A stretch of 64,000 bases of DNA from an uncultured Rhizobiaceae group bacterium. Lineage in GTDB: Bacteria > Pseudomonadota > Alphaproteobacteria > Rhizobiales > Rhizobiaceae. The stretch covers positions 62,001 to 126,000 of the forward strand of contig CALHCF010000017.1 in assembly GCA_937930635.1 (NCBI GenBank), read 5' to 3'. The notes under the pieces are model-generated. The model did not search any database. It saw nothing but the letters and a program-made list of their open reading frames with translations, and had not been told where the DNA came from. The translations under genes and the position numbers were made by a program. Shown one piece after another: positions 46,184 to 56,600 of the stretch (the stretch's first letter is position 1; each line of letters begins with the position of its first letter).

Positions 46184-47522
46184 CCGGCAGTAGTTGGGCA
46201 AGCTCCGGCCCATGATCAAGGCCGGTCAGCGCTTTGCGCAATGGCATGAACAAACCCCTGCCCTTGCGCCCTGTTTCCTGCTTCAACGCATTGGTCCACT
46301 GCGCCCAGACATCCTCGCCCCAGGGTTCAGCCGGTAAAAGTTCTGCAGCAGCCGCGAGAAACTCCGCATCTTCCGCCAACACCTCGACCGGTTCAAACTG
46401 TCCCTCGACAATTTTTTGCCAATCGACAGCTTCCCCAAACTTGCTGAGATTGGCCCGGATCGCGAGCCAGAAACTCTCGCCAAGATCGGCGTCAGCCTCC
46501 TTTAGACGCGGTAGCGCACGTTCATAGGACATGGACTGAAGCAGCTTCTCGTTCAGCGCACCAAGATCATTGTCATCAAACTTGGCATCGGATTTAGAGA
46601 CCTTTGTGGGATCAAAAACCGAGTTCAGTTCCTCCAGTGAAGCACATGCCTCGACGGCCTGCCCCGTTCCAATGAGCGTAGCCAGCGAGGCAACAGCCAT
46701 TGGTTCCAGCCCTGCTTCTCGCAGCGACGCAATGGACAGCGCTCCCTTGCGCTTGGAAAGCCCTTCGCCTGAAGCGCTCATCAGCAGATTGTGGTGCCCA
46801 AACCGGGGTGCCGGTCCGCCCAGCGCTTCAAACAAGGCAATCTGAGCGCCTGTATTGGTAACATGGTCGCCGCCGCGAATGACATGCGTCACGCCCATGT
46901 CCAGATCATCGACAACGGAAGGCAGGGTATAAAGATAGCTGCCATTGCCCCGTATCAGCACAGGGTCGGACATGGATGCCAGATCGACCGTTTGCTGACC
47001 GCGCATCACATCATCCCAGTGAACATCGGTTCTTTGCGTTTCAAAGGGCGTGCTGGAAAAGTTTGGCAGCAAAAACCGCCAGTGCGGCGTACGGCCTTCT
47101 GCCTCGAAAGCGGCCTTTTCCTCGTCTGTCAACTTCAGTGCCGCGCGATCATAGACGGGAGGCAAACCTCGCGCCATGAGCCGTTTGCGCCGCCGCTCGA
47201 TTTCATCGGGCGTCTCGTAACAGGCGTAGAGCAACCCTGCTTCGCGCAGTTTATCAGCCGCTTCATCATAGATTTTGAAGCGGTCGGACTGCCGTTCGGT
47301 CCGGTGGGGTTCGACCCCAAGCCAGGCGAGGTCATCGATGATGCCCTGCGCAAACGCCTCCGTCGATCGCTCGACATCGGTATCATCAAGGCGAAGAATA
47401 AAGCATCCGTCACTGGCGCTGGCAAAGAGCCAATTGATCAGTGCGGTTCGAATATTACCGATATGCAGCCGGCCAGTGGGCGATGGTGCAAAACGGACGG
47501 TGGGAGCGGAATTTTCTGTCAT
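46146..47522 (-). CDS. gltX: Glutamyl-tRNA synthetase
   Basis: Class Ic synthetase of 458 residues charging tRNA with glutamate. The HIGH motif is seen as HIGN in [20 protein letters not shown], and the KMSKS motif as [18 protein letters not shown] and the [10 protein letters not shown] anticodon-binding helices complete it. Many alphaproteobacteria carry two gltX genes, one of which may charge tRNA(Gln) for GatCAB; gatB is in this window, but which copy this is cannot be told. It converges with the DUF2865 gene, with overlapping ends. Confidence 0.93.
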   Translation of the reverse strand: MTENSAPTVRFAPSPTGRLHIGNIRTALINWLFASASDGCFILRLDDTDVERSTEAFAQGIIDDLAWLGVEPHRTERQSDRFKIYDEAADKLREAGLLYACYETPDEIERRRKRLMARGLPPVYDRAALKLTDEEKAAFEAEGRTPHWRFLLPNFSSTPFETQRTDVHWDDVMRGQQTVDLASMSDPVLIRGNGSYLYTLPSVVDDLDMGVTHVIRGGDHVTNTGAQIALFEALGGPAPRFGHHNLLMSASGEGLSKRKGALSIASLREAGLEPMAVASLATLIGTGQAVEACASLEELNSVFDPTKVSKSDAKFDDNDLGALNEKLLQSMSYERALPRLKEADADLGESFWLAIRANLSKFGEAVDWQKIVEGQFEPVEVLAEDAEFLAAAAELLPAEPWGEDVWAQWTNALKQETGRKGRGLFMPLRKALTGLDHGPELAQLLPVIGWERTRRRLP

Positions 47523-47570
47523 AGCGCCGGGATAGTAGACGGGGCATCAAAGTGCAATCGCTGGTGAAAT

Positions 47571-48803
47571 CTAAGTGCCTTCCAACCCCTGCTCTGCACG
47601 GATCATCAACCTGTTTGAGACGGTCAGCATGACGAATGCACCCAAAAGGCAGTAAAACCCGATAAAGAAAAGCTGGCGCGGAAAAGAAATATCATAGTCA
47701 ATCAATATGCCGGTAATTCCCGGTCCGGCTGCAGATGCAAAAACCATGAGCGCCATTGCGACAGAGCGCACCGAACCCAGATGACGAACGCCATAGATTT
47801 CAGGCCAGACCGCACCAAACAGCGCCGATGATACGCCATAGCTCAGCCCCATGAAAAACATGGTGGCAAAGATTGCGGCCGTCGCCGAAAAATTGGCCAG
47901 AATCAGGCAAGCCACACCCAGTGGCACAAGAAACAGCGGGAGCAGACGGATCGCGCTCCAACGGTCAATGGCGTAACCGGTAACCAGTGTCACGCAAACC
48001 GTGGTCACGGCCATCAAGGCAAAGGAACTGTAATAGATTTCGGGTTTCCAACCGTTGAGTTCAATCAGATAGTCCTGGTGAAACCAGATCGATGTGCCAA
48101 TGAAAGCGGGAGACAAAACACCCGTACACAGCATCCAGAACAAAGGGTCCCGCAACACCTCATCGCGCTGCCATTGTCTGCCGGTCTCCTGATGATTGTC
48201 TGATATATCCTGCACCGTTGTTCGCGGTATCCGTTCAACACGCATCAAGGCAATGATTGCGGGAAGAGCAACCAGCAACAGCAACAAGGCAGCCGCAAGC
48301 CAGGCGTTGCGCCAGCCCACCGATGCTGCAATCAGGACAAACAGGCTTGGCATCAGGGCTTCGGAACACTGATGCCCGATATTGGATGCAGAGACCGCTT
48401 TACCGCGATTTGCCGAATACCACCGCCCCATCGCTGTCATCGCCGTATGCCCCATCATTCCCTGCCCGAAAAGGCGAAGGAGAAATATGACCGCGATCAA
48501 CATGGGAACCGAGGTAATGAACCCCATGGAAACGGTTGCACATATCAAAAACAACAGGGTCACGCCTGCACAAATGACGACACTCGTGCGGTCAACGAAA
48601 CGCCCGACAAACGGAAAGCAACAGGCGCTTGCCAGAGTGGCCGTCATATAAACAGTTCCGAAACTGCCATGACTGAGGCCAAACTCCTGGCGTATCTCCG
48701 AACCCCAGATCGAGATGAAGAATGTCTGGCCAAAGGCAGAAAAGAATGTCAGCAGAAACCCGCCGAGCAACCAGCGGGCATTCTCGCGATAGAAATCGAA
48801 CAT
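47571..48803 (-). CDS. MFS transporter
   Basis: Major facilitator protein of 410 residues with about 12 membrane helices. The motif A equivalent is GRFVDRTSVVIC near residue 65-76, and the central loop (RTTVQDISDNHQETGRQWQRDEVL) is soluble. The pattern GYAIDRWSAIRLLP marks the second-half loop. It resembles the monocarboxylate/oxalate-formate-type MFS proteins but the substrate is unknown. The gene follows mrcA on the same strand after 148 bases, where many rhizobia carry prfB. Confidence 0.83.
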   Translation of the reverse strand: MFDFYRENARWLLGGFLLTFFSAFGQTFFISIWGSEIRQEFGLSHGSFGTVYMTATLASACCFPFVGRFVDRTSVVICAGVTLLFLICATVSMGFITSVPMLIAVIFLLRLFGQGMMGHTAMTAMGRWYSANRGKAVSASNIGHQCSEALMPSLFVLIAASVGWRNAWLAAALLLLLVALPAIIALMRVERIPRTTVQDISDNHQETGRQWQRDEVLRDPLFWMLCTGVLSPAFIGTSIWFHQDYLIELNGWKPEIYYSSFALMAVTTVCVTLVTGYAIDRWSAIRLLPLFLVPLGVACLILANFSATAAIFATMFFMGLSYGVSSALFGAVWPEIYGVRHLGSVRSVAMALMVFASAAGPGITGILIDYDISFPRQLFFIGFYCLLGAFVMLTVSNRLMIRAEQGLEGT

Positions 48804-48951
48804 CGAACCGGCGCTGGGAAAATTGAGACGCCAATCGGCTTAAGCCTCAACACCTCTGCTGACAAGTACCGCAGTTTTTTGCTCAAGTGTCCAAAGGAAA
48901 CAGCCGACAGGCTTTCTTTCGCGACATTGAGCGCACAGCCATCAATTCAGA

Positions 48952-51426
48952 TTAGAAAAGACCACCTGCCCCGCTTTTGGCAGCACTTTTGGCGGCTTTG
49001 GTTGCGCGAAGCTTACCGCGCAGAATTTCAGATTCAAACCCAATGATTGAACTGCGATTGGGTGGTTTGGTCCCCGGTTTGAACGCTTCCATAATCACGC
49101 CCGATTTTCCGGCCTTTGCCAGCAATCCCGTCTTCGCGTTGATGGGATAAAGCTTGATGCCTTCTGGAACACGAAAATCAATAGCGGCAGTTTCGGTCAG
49201 AGCAGACTTCATGAACTCGGCAAAAATTGGCGCAGCAAGCCCGCCCCCTGTATTGCCTTTACCCATGGGCTCCGGGCGGTCGTAGCCAACAAAAACGCCA
49301 ACGACGAGGTCCGGAGAATACCCCACGAACCAGGCATCCTTTTCCTCGTTGGTTGTGCCGGTCTTGCCAGCAATCGGCACACCAAGACCAGCAACCACCT
49401 TGGCGGTACCCCGTTGCACAACACCTTCCATCATCGACGTAACCTGATAGGCCGTCATCGGATCAAGAACCTGATCACGATTGTCGATCAGCACAGGCTC
49501 TTCCTGCTGAATCCAGCCGTTGGACTGGCAATCCTCACAGATACGCTCGTCGTGCTTGTAGATAGTCTTGCCATAGCGGTCCTGAATACGGTCAATCATG
49601 GAGGGATTGATGCGTTTTCCACCATTGGCCAATACAGAATAAGCGCTAACCATGCGCAAAACGGTGGTTTCCCGTGACCCCAGAGAGGACGCAAGCCCGG
49701 CAATCGGCTTGTCATAGATACCGAACCGCTTGGCGTATTCAGCAATCAGCGGCATGCCCATATCGTTAGCCAGGCGCACCGTCATCAGATTACGGGATTT
49801 TTCGATACCAAGACGCAAGGTTGACGGCCCTGCATAGCCACCGCCGTAGTTCTTCGGCTCCCAGATACCCAGCGTTCCGCCCTGATCCTTTTTGAAAGGA
49901 CCATCCAACACGACAGACGACGGCGTGTAACCGTTATCAAGTGCGGCTGCATAAACAAAAGGCTTAAATGATGATCCCGGCTGCCGTTTGGCCTGAGTGG
50001 CACGATTGAACTGCGACTCATCGAAAGAAAAACCGCCAATCATCGCCAACACACGTCCGGTGTGGGGATCCATTGCAACCAGCGCCCCTGATACCTCCGG
50101 CACTTGCTCAAGCTTGTAACCGCTCTCCTGACGCGACACGTGAATAACATCGCCGGGTTGCAGCAGTTCGGTCATATCCTTGATCTTTTTAGAGCGACGG
50201 TCCTTGCGCGATTCCTTGATCGTGACACGTTGAGCCCACGGAGCATCCTTAAGGCTGATCGTAGCTTCCTCGCGTTCGTCAGAAATCGCACGGCTCGGCA
50301 AAAGCTTTGGTTTAAGGCCAATCCTTGCCGCATCCTCGCCAACTTCCAGAACAACGGCCTGCTGCCAGTCATCCACATCGTTAAGCTGTTTGACCTCCGA
50401 CAGGGTCTTTCCCCAATCGCCTTCCAGCGAAATTTTCTGAAAGGCCCCGTGATACCCTTTGGAGCGATCAAATTTCATCAGTCCCGAAATCAGTGACTTG
50501 CGGGCGAGTTTCTGCATTTTCGGGTCAAGGGTAGTGCGGATCGACAATCCGCCTTCGTAGAGCTGGTCGACGCCATAACGTTCGATAATCTCGCGACGCA
50601 CTTCTTCAGAGAAATATTCAGACGCACTGAGATAAGACCCCTGTTTGCGCGCCACCACACCAAGTGTCGTTTTCTTGGCCTCTTCGCCATCCTTCAGTGT
50701 GACATATCCATTGGCGACCATGCGGTCGATCACCCAGTTGCGGCGCTCCAGCGCCTGCTCGGTGCGGCGGTATGGATGGTAGTTGTTGGGACCTTTGGGA
50801 AGGGCTGCCAGATAGGCGGCTTCATGTATTTCGAGATCACCAACAGTCTTGTCAAAATAGGCCAGCGAGGCCCCTGCCACACCATAGGACCCCAACCCCA
50901 GAAAAATCTCGTTGAGATAGAGTTCCAGGATTTTATCCTTGGAATAGGCTTCTTCCATGCGCAGCGAGAGAATAGCTTCCTTGATCTTGCGGTCGGCTGT
51001 CCGGTCACTGGTCAGGAGGAAGTTCTTAGCCACCTGCTGCGTGATCGTTGACGCACCACGGGCGCGGGTGCCCCGTCCACTGAGTTTTGATTCTCCAAAA
51101 TCGTAGGCGGCCTTGGCAAGCGCACCGAAATCGATCCCGATATGCTTGTAAAAATTCTTATCCTCGGCAGAAATGAAAGCCTGCTTCAACCGGGCGGGAA
51201 TGGCCTGAATTGGCAAATAAAGCCGCCGCTCACGGGCATATTCCGCCATCAGCTGACCGTCTGAGGCATGTATCCGGGTTGTTACGGGTGGCTCGTAGCG
51301 GTTCAACACCTCGTAGTCGGGGATATCTTTCTTGAGTTTATCCACATAGAGCATCACGCCGCCCAAAACGAGAAGCAAAAGCACTGTTCCGATACCAAAG
51401 AGATAGCCGAAGAGCCTCAAAAACAT
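48952..51426 (-). CDS. mrcA: Penicillin-binding protein 1A (bifunctional transglycosylase/transpeptidase)
   Basis: Builds and cross-links peptidoglycan, 824 residues. An N-terminal membrane helix (about 5-27) precedes the glycosyltransferase domain (SAEDKNFYKHIGIDFGALA with the catalytic Glu, GASTITQQVAKNFLLT, EIFLGLGSYGVAGAS). The transpeptidase has the SxxK serine in QPGSSFKPFVYA, SxN equivalent SVLANGG, and KTGTT. An OB-like linker lies between. It is downstream of the AMIN-amidase gene, as is usual next to rne in rhizobia. In polar-growing rhizobia PBP1a is the main synthase of pole growth, which fits the nearby GPR-like gene. Confidence 0.95.
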   Translation of the reverse strand: MFLRLFGYLFGIGTVLLLLVLGGVMLYVDKLKKDIPDYEVLNRYEPPVTTRIHASDGQLMAEYARERRLYLPIQAIPARLKQAFISAEDKNFYKHIGIDFGALAKAAYDFGESKLSGRGTRARGASTITQQVAKNFLLTSDRTADRKIKEAILSLRMEEAYSKDKILELYLNEIFLGLGSYGVAGASLAYFDKTVGDLEIHEAAYLAALPKGPNNYHPYRRTEQALERRNWVIDRMVANGYVTLKDGEEAKKTTLGVVARKQGSYLSASEYFSEEVRREIIERYGVDQLYEGGLSIRTTLDPKMQKLARKSLISGLMKFDRSKGYHGAFQKISLEGDWGKTLSEVKQLNDVDDWQQAVVLEVGEDAARIGLKPKLLPSRAISDEREEATISLKDAPWAQRVTIKESRKDRRSKKIKDMTELLQPGDVIHVSRQESGYKLEQVPEVSGALVAMDPHTGRVLAMIGGFSFDESQFNRATQAKRQPGSSFKPFVYAAALDNGYTPSSVVLDGPFKKDQGGTLGIWEPKNYGGGYAGPSTLRLGIEKSRNLMTVRLANDMGMPLIAEYAKRFGIYDKPIAGLASSLGSRETTVLRMVSAYSVLANGGKRINPSMIDRIQDRYGKTIYKHDERICEDCQSNGWIQQEEPVLIDNRDQVLDPMTAYQVTSMMEGVVQRGTAKVVAGLGVPIAGKTGTTNEEKDAWFVGYSPDLVVGVFVGYDRPEPMGKGNTGGGLAAPIFAEFMKSALTETAAIDFRVPEGIKLYPINAKTGLLAKAGKSGVIMEAFKPGTKPPNRSSIIGFESEILRGKLRATKAAKSAAKSGAGGLF

Positions 51427-51590
51427 GAGATTTAACTTTCAGTCATTTCAGAGCGCTGCCCCTTGCCGCGCTTTTTTCTGGTTGTTACCCGAAATTGAGG
51501 GGTCAGTGTGACTTGTTTACGCAAGGTTAAAAAATGATCCCTGTGCGTGACAAATTAAACACAATTCGGGGGTGGCGTTTCTAACTGTTC

Positions 51591-52853
51591 TCATTGACCC
51601 GCAAGTCTGGCTCTAAAGAAACTCTCAATAGCCTCTTTCGTTCTCAGAACCGCCTTTGCCTGCCAGTCCTCCGAACGCATCAACTGTTCGTCTTCGCGGT
51701 TAGACAGGTACCCTAGTTCCAAAAGAACAGAGGGTATTTCGGGTGCCTTGAGCACAAAAAAATCAGCTGAACGATGCGGATTTCGAATCAGGCGGATATC
51801 GTTTTTCATCTTTTGCACTATAAGGGAGGCGAACTTAATGGAAAATTTCTCCGTTTCGCGCCGGGTCAGGTCGATGAGAATATCCGTCACTTCCGTTTCA
51901 ATCTTTGGCAACGAGAGGCCGGCAACCAGATTGGCCCTGTTTTGTTTGCGGGCAAGGGCATTTGACAGGTCGTCCGACCCCTCCTCAGAAAGGGTATAGA
52001 CCGTCGCCCCTCGGATATCGCGCTGGCGCAGCGAGTCGGCATGAACCGAAATCAGAAGGTCCGCCTTGGCTTTCCTGGCCAAAGCAACACGATCCTCCAG
52101 CGCAACAAAAGTATCTTCATCACGACTCAAAATCACCTCAAATGCAGGGTTTACCTGCATCGCCGTCCGCAGTTTTTTAGCAAAGTTGAGAGTGATCCGT
52201 TTTTCGGCGGTGCCATCAAGCCCGGTTGCCCCACCATCGACACCACCATGACCGGCATCCACAAAGATTGTGAATTTGCGGTTGCTTGGTTCCTTCGCCT
52301 TTGTCTTTGACTTTTGTGCTTCGGGCTTGTCGGGTTTCGCCGCAGTCACCTGCTGTATCACGCGCGCGTTGGCTGCAAATTCGGCACTGCTGGTCGCGAC
52401 CAGATCAACGATCAGGCGGTGCCGTTTTTCGGCTTCAATCTCGCGCAAAGTCTCGTTTTCCACCAGGACCGGCTTTGCCAGCTGCATCACGATCCGTGAT
52501 TTCCCGGCCGCAATCGTTCCGTATCGTAGATCCGAGACAATTGACTTTGGCAAACGCCTGGCCTCGCCATCGAGACTGAAAACAGTTTGCGACAAGTCGA
52601 CGATAATTCGGCGTGGATCCGTCAGAAGATAGACATCATGCGTAACGGGTTGGTTGAAATCGACAATCAGGCGCGCCCGATTCCCGTCTCCGACCACGCG
52701 CGCGGCGAACGCTATCGCCGGTTGCGCGGCGGTATCCTGGGCAAATGCAGTCTCAAAGTTCTGGACAGAAAGCAAAAACACCAACGCGAAGATGAAACTG
52801 ATTCTCTTCCTCACTTGATCAGAACTCCTGAAGGTTGAAACGATTTTCTGCAT
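51591..52853 (-). CDS. amiC: N-acetylmuramoyl-L-alanine amidase with AMIN domain
   Basis: Cleaves peptides from peptidoglycan during cell separation, 420 residues. The signal peptide (about 17-39, ending TAFAQ-like ETAFAQ) is followed by an AMIN domain (about 45-155, which targets the protein to the septum). A linker follows, then an Amidase_3 domain with zinc ligands in VDAGHGGVDGG, ISVHADS and the catalytic Glu in LLELGYLSNRED. The gene precedes mrcA after 164 bases and diverges from rne. A TTAACCAT motif lies 51 bases upstream of the start codon. Confidence 0.93.
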   Translation of the reverse strand: MQKIVSTFRSSDQVRKRISFIFALVFLLSVQNFETAFAQDTAAQPAIAFAARVVGDGNRARLIVDFNQPVTHDVYLLTDPRRIIVDLSQTVFSLDGEARRLPKSIVSDLRYGTIAAGKSRIVMQLAKPVLVENETLREIEAEKRHRLIVDLVATSSAEFAANARVIQQVTAAKPDKPEAQKSKTKAKEPSNRKFTIFVDAGHGGVDGGATGLDGTAEKRITLNFAKKLRTAMQVNPAFEVILSRDEDTFVALEDRVALARKAKADLLISVHADSLRQRDIRGATVYTLSEEGSDDLSNALARKQNRANLVAGLSLPKIETEVTDILIDLTRRETEKFSIKFASLIVQKMKNDIRLIRNPHRSADFFVLKAPEIPSVLLELGYLSNREDEQLMRSEDWQAKAVLRTKEAIESFFRARLAGQ

Positions 52854-52903
52854 TGTACCAACAATGAAACAGCCACCACAGATCAGTAACTTGTAACGAA
52901 ATT

Positions 52904-52911
52904 ATGGTTAA
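52904..52911 (-). promoter_or_regulatory. CtrA-like binding site upstream of amiC
   Basis: The minus strand reads TTAACCAT, 51 bases before the amiC start codon, in a promoter-proximal position. The same 8-mer lies upstream of the GPR-like gene. This is a motif match only. Confidence 0.4.
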
Positions 52912-53305
52912 TGCGCGGTAACGATTGGGCGATGGCGAGGTTTTGTATGACTTCAAAAATCAATAAAGCCGTCCGCTTGCCAATTAGGCGCTTGTGTTTC
53001 TGTCTGCACGGGCCTAAATCGATTATGCGGTATATTTTACTGAACTGTCTGAACCGGATAGAGGGAGCGGTATTCAGGTTAAGCATCGACCAAGGCAACA
53101 CTGGGCAATCTGCTCAGGATCACAAATCAATGCCTTCAGATCGTTAGATCTTATCAAAAGATGCTGACCCGAAATCTCACCTTGCCGGATCATTATCAAA
53201 GACGCTCAGTTCATACCGGAAATTCAGATTTGCAGTTCGCCCGCAATTAAGGACGGTTGGGAACTGCGATGTAACAGCCCTCTTCAGGACAAAGTTGCAG
53301 GGCGC

Positions 53306-53485
53306 ATGGACCAACAGGTCCATTTTCGCTGTTCGAATGTGACCTTAGCGGTCGCGCTAGATTTATTAAGGCCAAGACTGAGCAATTGATAGTACAGGCA
53401 ACAGGACAGGACGAAACCAACAACGCATGGAGATCGCCTTCGCGACCATGCGTAAATTCGTCTGAATCCGGTCCATGCAGACCGG
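53306..53485 (+). promoter_or_regulatory. Structured 5' leader of rne with three perfect hairpins
   Basis: Hairpin 1: ATGGACC/GGTCCAT at 53306-53323. Hairpin 2: ACGCATGG (53423-53430) with CCATGCGT (53446-53453), with an inner TCGC/GCGA stem and CTTC loop. Hairpin 3: CCGGTC/GACCGG at 53468-53485, loop CATGCA. All three lie within 360 bases before the rne start codon. They may guide autoregulatory cleavage by RNase E or be an independent small RNA; no T-run follows any of them, so they are not terminators. Confidence 0.55.
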
Positions 53486-53662
53486 TTCCCCGCCACATTC
53501 CAGAGACTATGCGGACTTTTTCTGCGTTCACTCTCATAAATCGATTGCCAGCCCAACAAACCAGCACTCCCAAACATACGCCTTTAGGAACGCTGTCTCG
53601 CCCCTCGTGGTCCGGCAGATTCAATAAGGAGTATTTGTCTGGAGCTGCGGAAAGACAAACCC

Positions 53663-56600
53663 ATGGCAAACAACAAAATGCTAATCGACGCGGCCCACCC
53701 GGAAGAAACCCGGGTTGCAATGGTCCGCGGAAACCGCATTGACGAATTCGACTTTGAATCAGAACACAAAACCCAACTTCGCGGCAATATCTACCTCGCC
53801 AAAGTAACTCGTGTTGAACCTTCCCTGCAGGCCGCCTTTGTCGACTATGGCGGAAACCGGCACGGTTTTCTCGCTTTCAGCGAAATTCACCCGGACTATT
53901 ATCAAATTCCGGTCGCTGATCGTCAGGCTCTGATCGAAGCCGAAGCCGAAGATGCGCGCGCTGCAGCCCGCGAAGAAGACGACGATGAGGCATCAAGCGA
54001 TCTCGATGCGGTCTCTCAACAAGACGAAGATGACGCGCCTGCAAAACCTGCACGCAACAAGCGTTCTCGTCGCCGTGGTGGCAAAAAAGCAGCCGAAGCG
54101 GCGGAAACCAATGCCGATGACGCTGAAGTCGCATCTGCTGATGACGATGTTGAATCGCCCAAAACTGCGGCAACCGAATCACCGCAGGACGATGATGTTG
54201 CTCTCGCAGCCGACGCAGAAGGCGAAGAGGATGATGACGATGCCGATACGATAGCGGCGGAAAACGACGGCGATGATGTTGTGTCGGAACCTGTCGAAAC
54301 ACCGGAGCCGGTCAAAAAGACACGCCGCAAAACCTCCCGCAAGAAAAAAGACGAGGCAAAAACCAACAGCACAGAGGGCGAAGCTGCGCCTGAAACTGAG
54401 GATAGTAAGGCGGAAGCGGCAGACAGCGAGGGCGAAGCAGAAAAGCCCGCAAAGAAAACGCGCCGCAGAACGTCACGTAAGAAAAAGGATGCTCCTGAGG
54501 CCGAAATTGAAGCGGAAGCTGAAAGCGCACCAGAATCCAGCACCGATTCGACGGAAGAAAAACCGAAAAAGACGCGCCGCAGAACATCACGAAAGAAAAA
54601 GTCGGAAGACACCGATACAAAAGCCGCCGACACTGAGGTTTCAACCGACGGGGAAGCAGATGCAGCGTCGGAAGAGCCTGATAGTGAGACAAAACCCGCT
54701 GAAGAAAGCGGTCGCAAGCCCCGGTCTCGTCGTTCAAAGCGCAAAAGTGCAAAACCGGCAGACGATAATGGTGATGACGGCGATACCGCTGTTGAGGATC
54801 TGGGGTCAGAGGATGCTCTTGAAGAGGTTCCAGCCCGTCGCACAAGCCGGCGCCACTACAAGATTCAGGAAGTTATCAAACGCCGCCAGATCCTGCTTGT
54901 GCAGGTTGTAAAGGAAGAACGCGGCAACAAAGGCGCGGCGCTCACAACCTATCTGTCACTGGCCGGGCGCTATTCCGTCCTCATGCCCAACACAGCACGT
55001 GGTGGTGGCATTTCCCGCAAGATTACCAACGCTGCCGACAGAAAACGGTTGAAGGCGGTGGCATCATCGCTGGAAGTGCCCCAGGGAATGGGAGTTATCC
55101 TGCGAACCGCTGGTGCATCCAGAAAACCGGAGGACATTCAACGAGACTTCGAATATCTCATGCGTCTTTGGGAAAACGTGCGCACGCTGACGCTTGAATC
55201 GACCGCCCCCTGCCTGGTGTATGAAGAAGGCAATCTGATCAAACGGTCCATCCGTGACCTTTATGACAAGGATACGGGTGAGATACTGGTGGCTGGCGAG
55301 GCCGGATACCGTGAAGCCAAAGACTTCATGACCATGTTGATGCCCAATCATGCCAAGAACGTGAAGCTCTACAAGGATCGTATCCCAATGTTTGCCCGTA
55401 TGGGCGTCGAGGCGCAGCTGGATGCCATGCTGCAACCTCAGGTGACGCTGAAATCAGGCGGATATCTGGTCATAAACCAGACCGAAGCCCTGGTGGCCAT
55501 CGATGTGAACTCCGGTCGTTCAACACGACAGCATTCTATCGAGGAAACAGCGACGCAGACCAACCTGGAGGCTGCCGATGAGGTGGCCCGTCAGTTGCGG
55601 CTGCGAGACCTTGCGGGTCTGATTGTCATCGACTTCATCGACATGGAAGACAAGCGCAACAACCGCGCCGTTGAAAAGCGTCTGAAAGAAGCTTTGAAAA
55701 GCGACCGGGCCCGTATTCAGGTCGGACGTATCTCTCATTTCGGCCTGATGGAGATGTCGAGACAGCGCATCCGGGCGAGCGTTCTGGAATCAACGACGCA
55801 GGTCTGCCCGACGTGTGAAGGGCTTGGCCATGTGCGCGCTTCATCTTCTGTCGTGCTGCAGGTACTGCGTTCAATCGAGGAACATCTCAACCGCAATTCA
55901 CGCAACAACCTGACGGTCAAGGTCAGTTCATCAACCTCGATTTATATGCTCAACAACAAACGCGAAACCTTGAGCGATCTTGAAAGCAGGTTTGGCGTTG
56001 CCTTGACAATCGAGGTGGATGACACCCTTGGCACCACGCCATGCACAATCGAACGGGGCGAAGCCTCCCGCAAAAAACCTGCTCTGGAAACTGCTGTTCA
56101 ACCTGACACCATATTCCAGGATGAGGACGAAGGTGCCGAACAGCCTGATCAAAAGCCTGACGATGGGAATGAGGGCAATGAAGGCAGTGGCGATGGACGC
56201 AAACGCCGTCGCCGTCGTCGCCGCAAACGCGGCAGCGGCTCAGACAAAGATGCAGGCAATGGCGAAGCCAACCAGGCCACGGATGACAGCGCCTCACAAG
56301 AGGCTCAGTCCATAGCCGAAGAGGGTAATGCGTCGAGTGAGACTGCGCCTGCATCCGATACTGAGGATCCGCAACCTGATGCGGAAACGGAGAAAAAACC
56401 GCGCCGGCGTTCACGCCGCACAAAGGCCAAGGCAGATGAGGCGCAACCCGATGCTGGTGAAGCTCAGGGTGAAGAGACTGACCCGGCTGACGTCGCAGAC
56501 GAAAAGCCAAAACGCCGTACAAGCCGGTCGCGAAAGAAAAAAGAAGAGCCTGTGGCGGAAGAAGTCGCAGCCGCCGCTGTGCCCTCGCAGACGACCGCGG

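Larger units (their letters stand above)
52854..53662. other. Long intergenic region between amiC and rne
   Basis: An 809-base gap with no convincing gene; the short frames in it lack coding character. It holds the amiC promoter side, a CtrA-like motif (52904-52911) and, in its last 360 bases, the structured leader of rne listed separately. RNase E transcripts commonly have long leaders that regulate their own decay, which may explain the length here. Confidence 0.6.

Noticed and set aside
53247..53720. 157-codon minus-strand frame in the rne leader
   Set aside because: No ribosome site or domain. The region is better explained by hairpins in the rne leader.
54016..54843. 275-codon antisense frame within rne
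   Set aside because: Its Ser/Ala-rich translation is the complement of the repeated acidic and basic codons in the RNase E insert.
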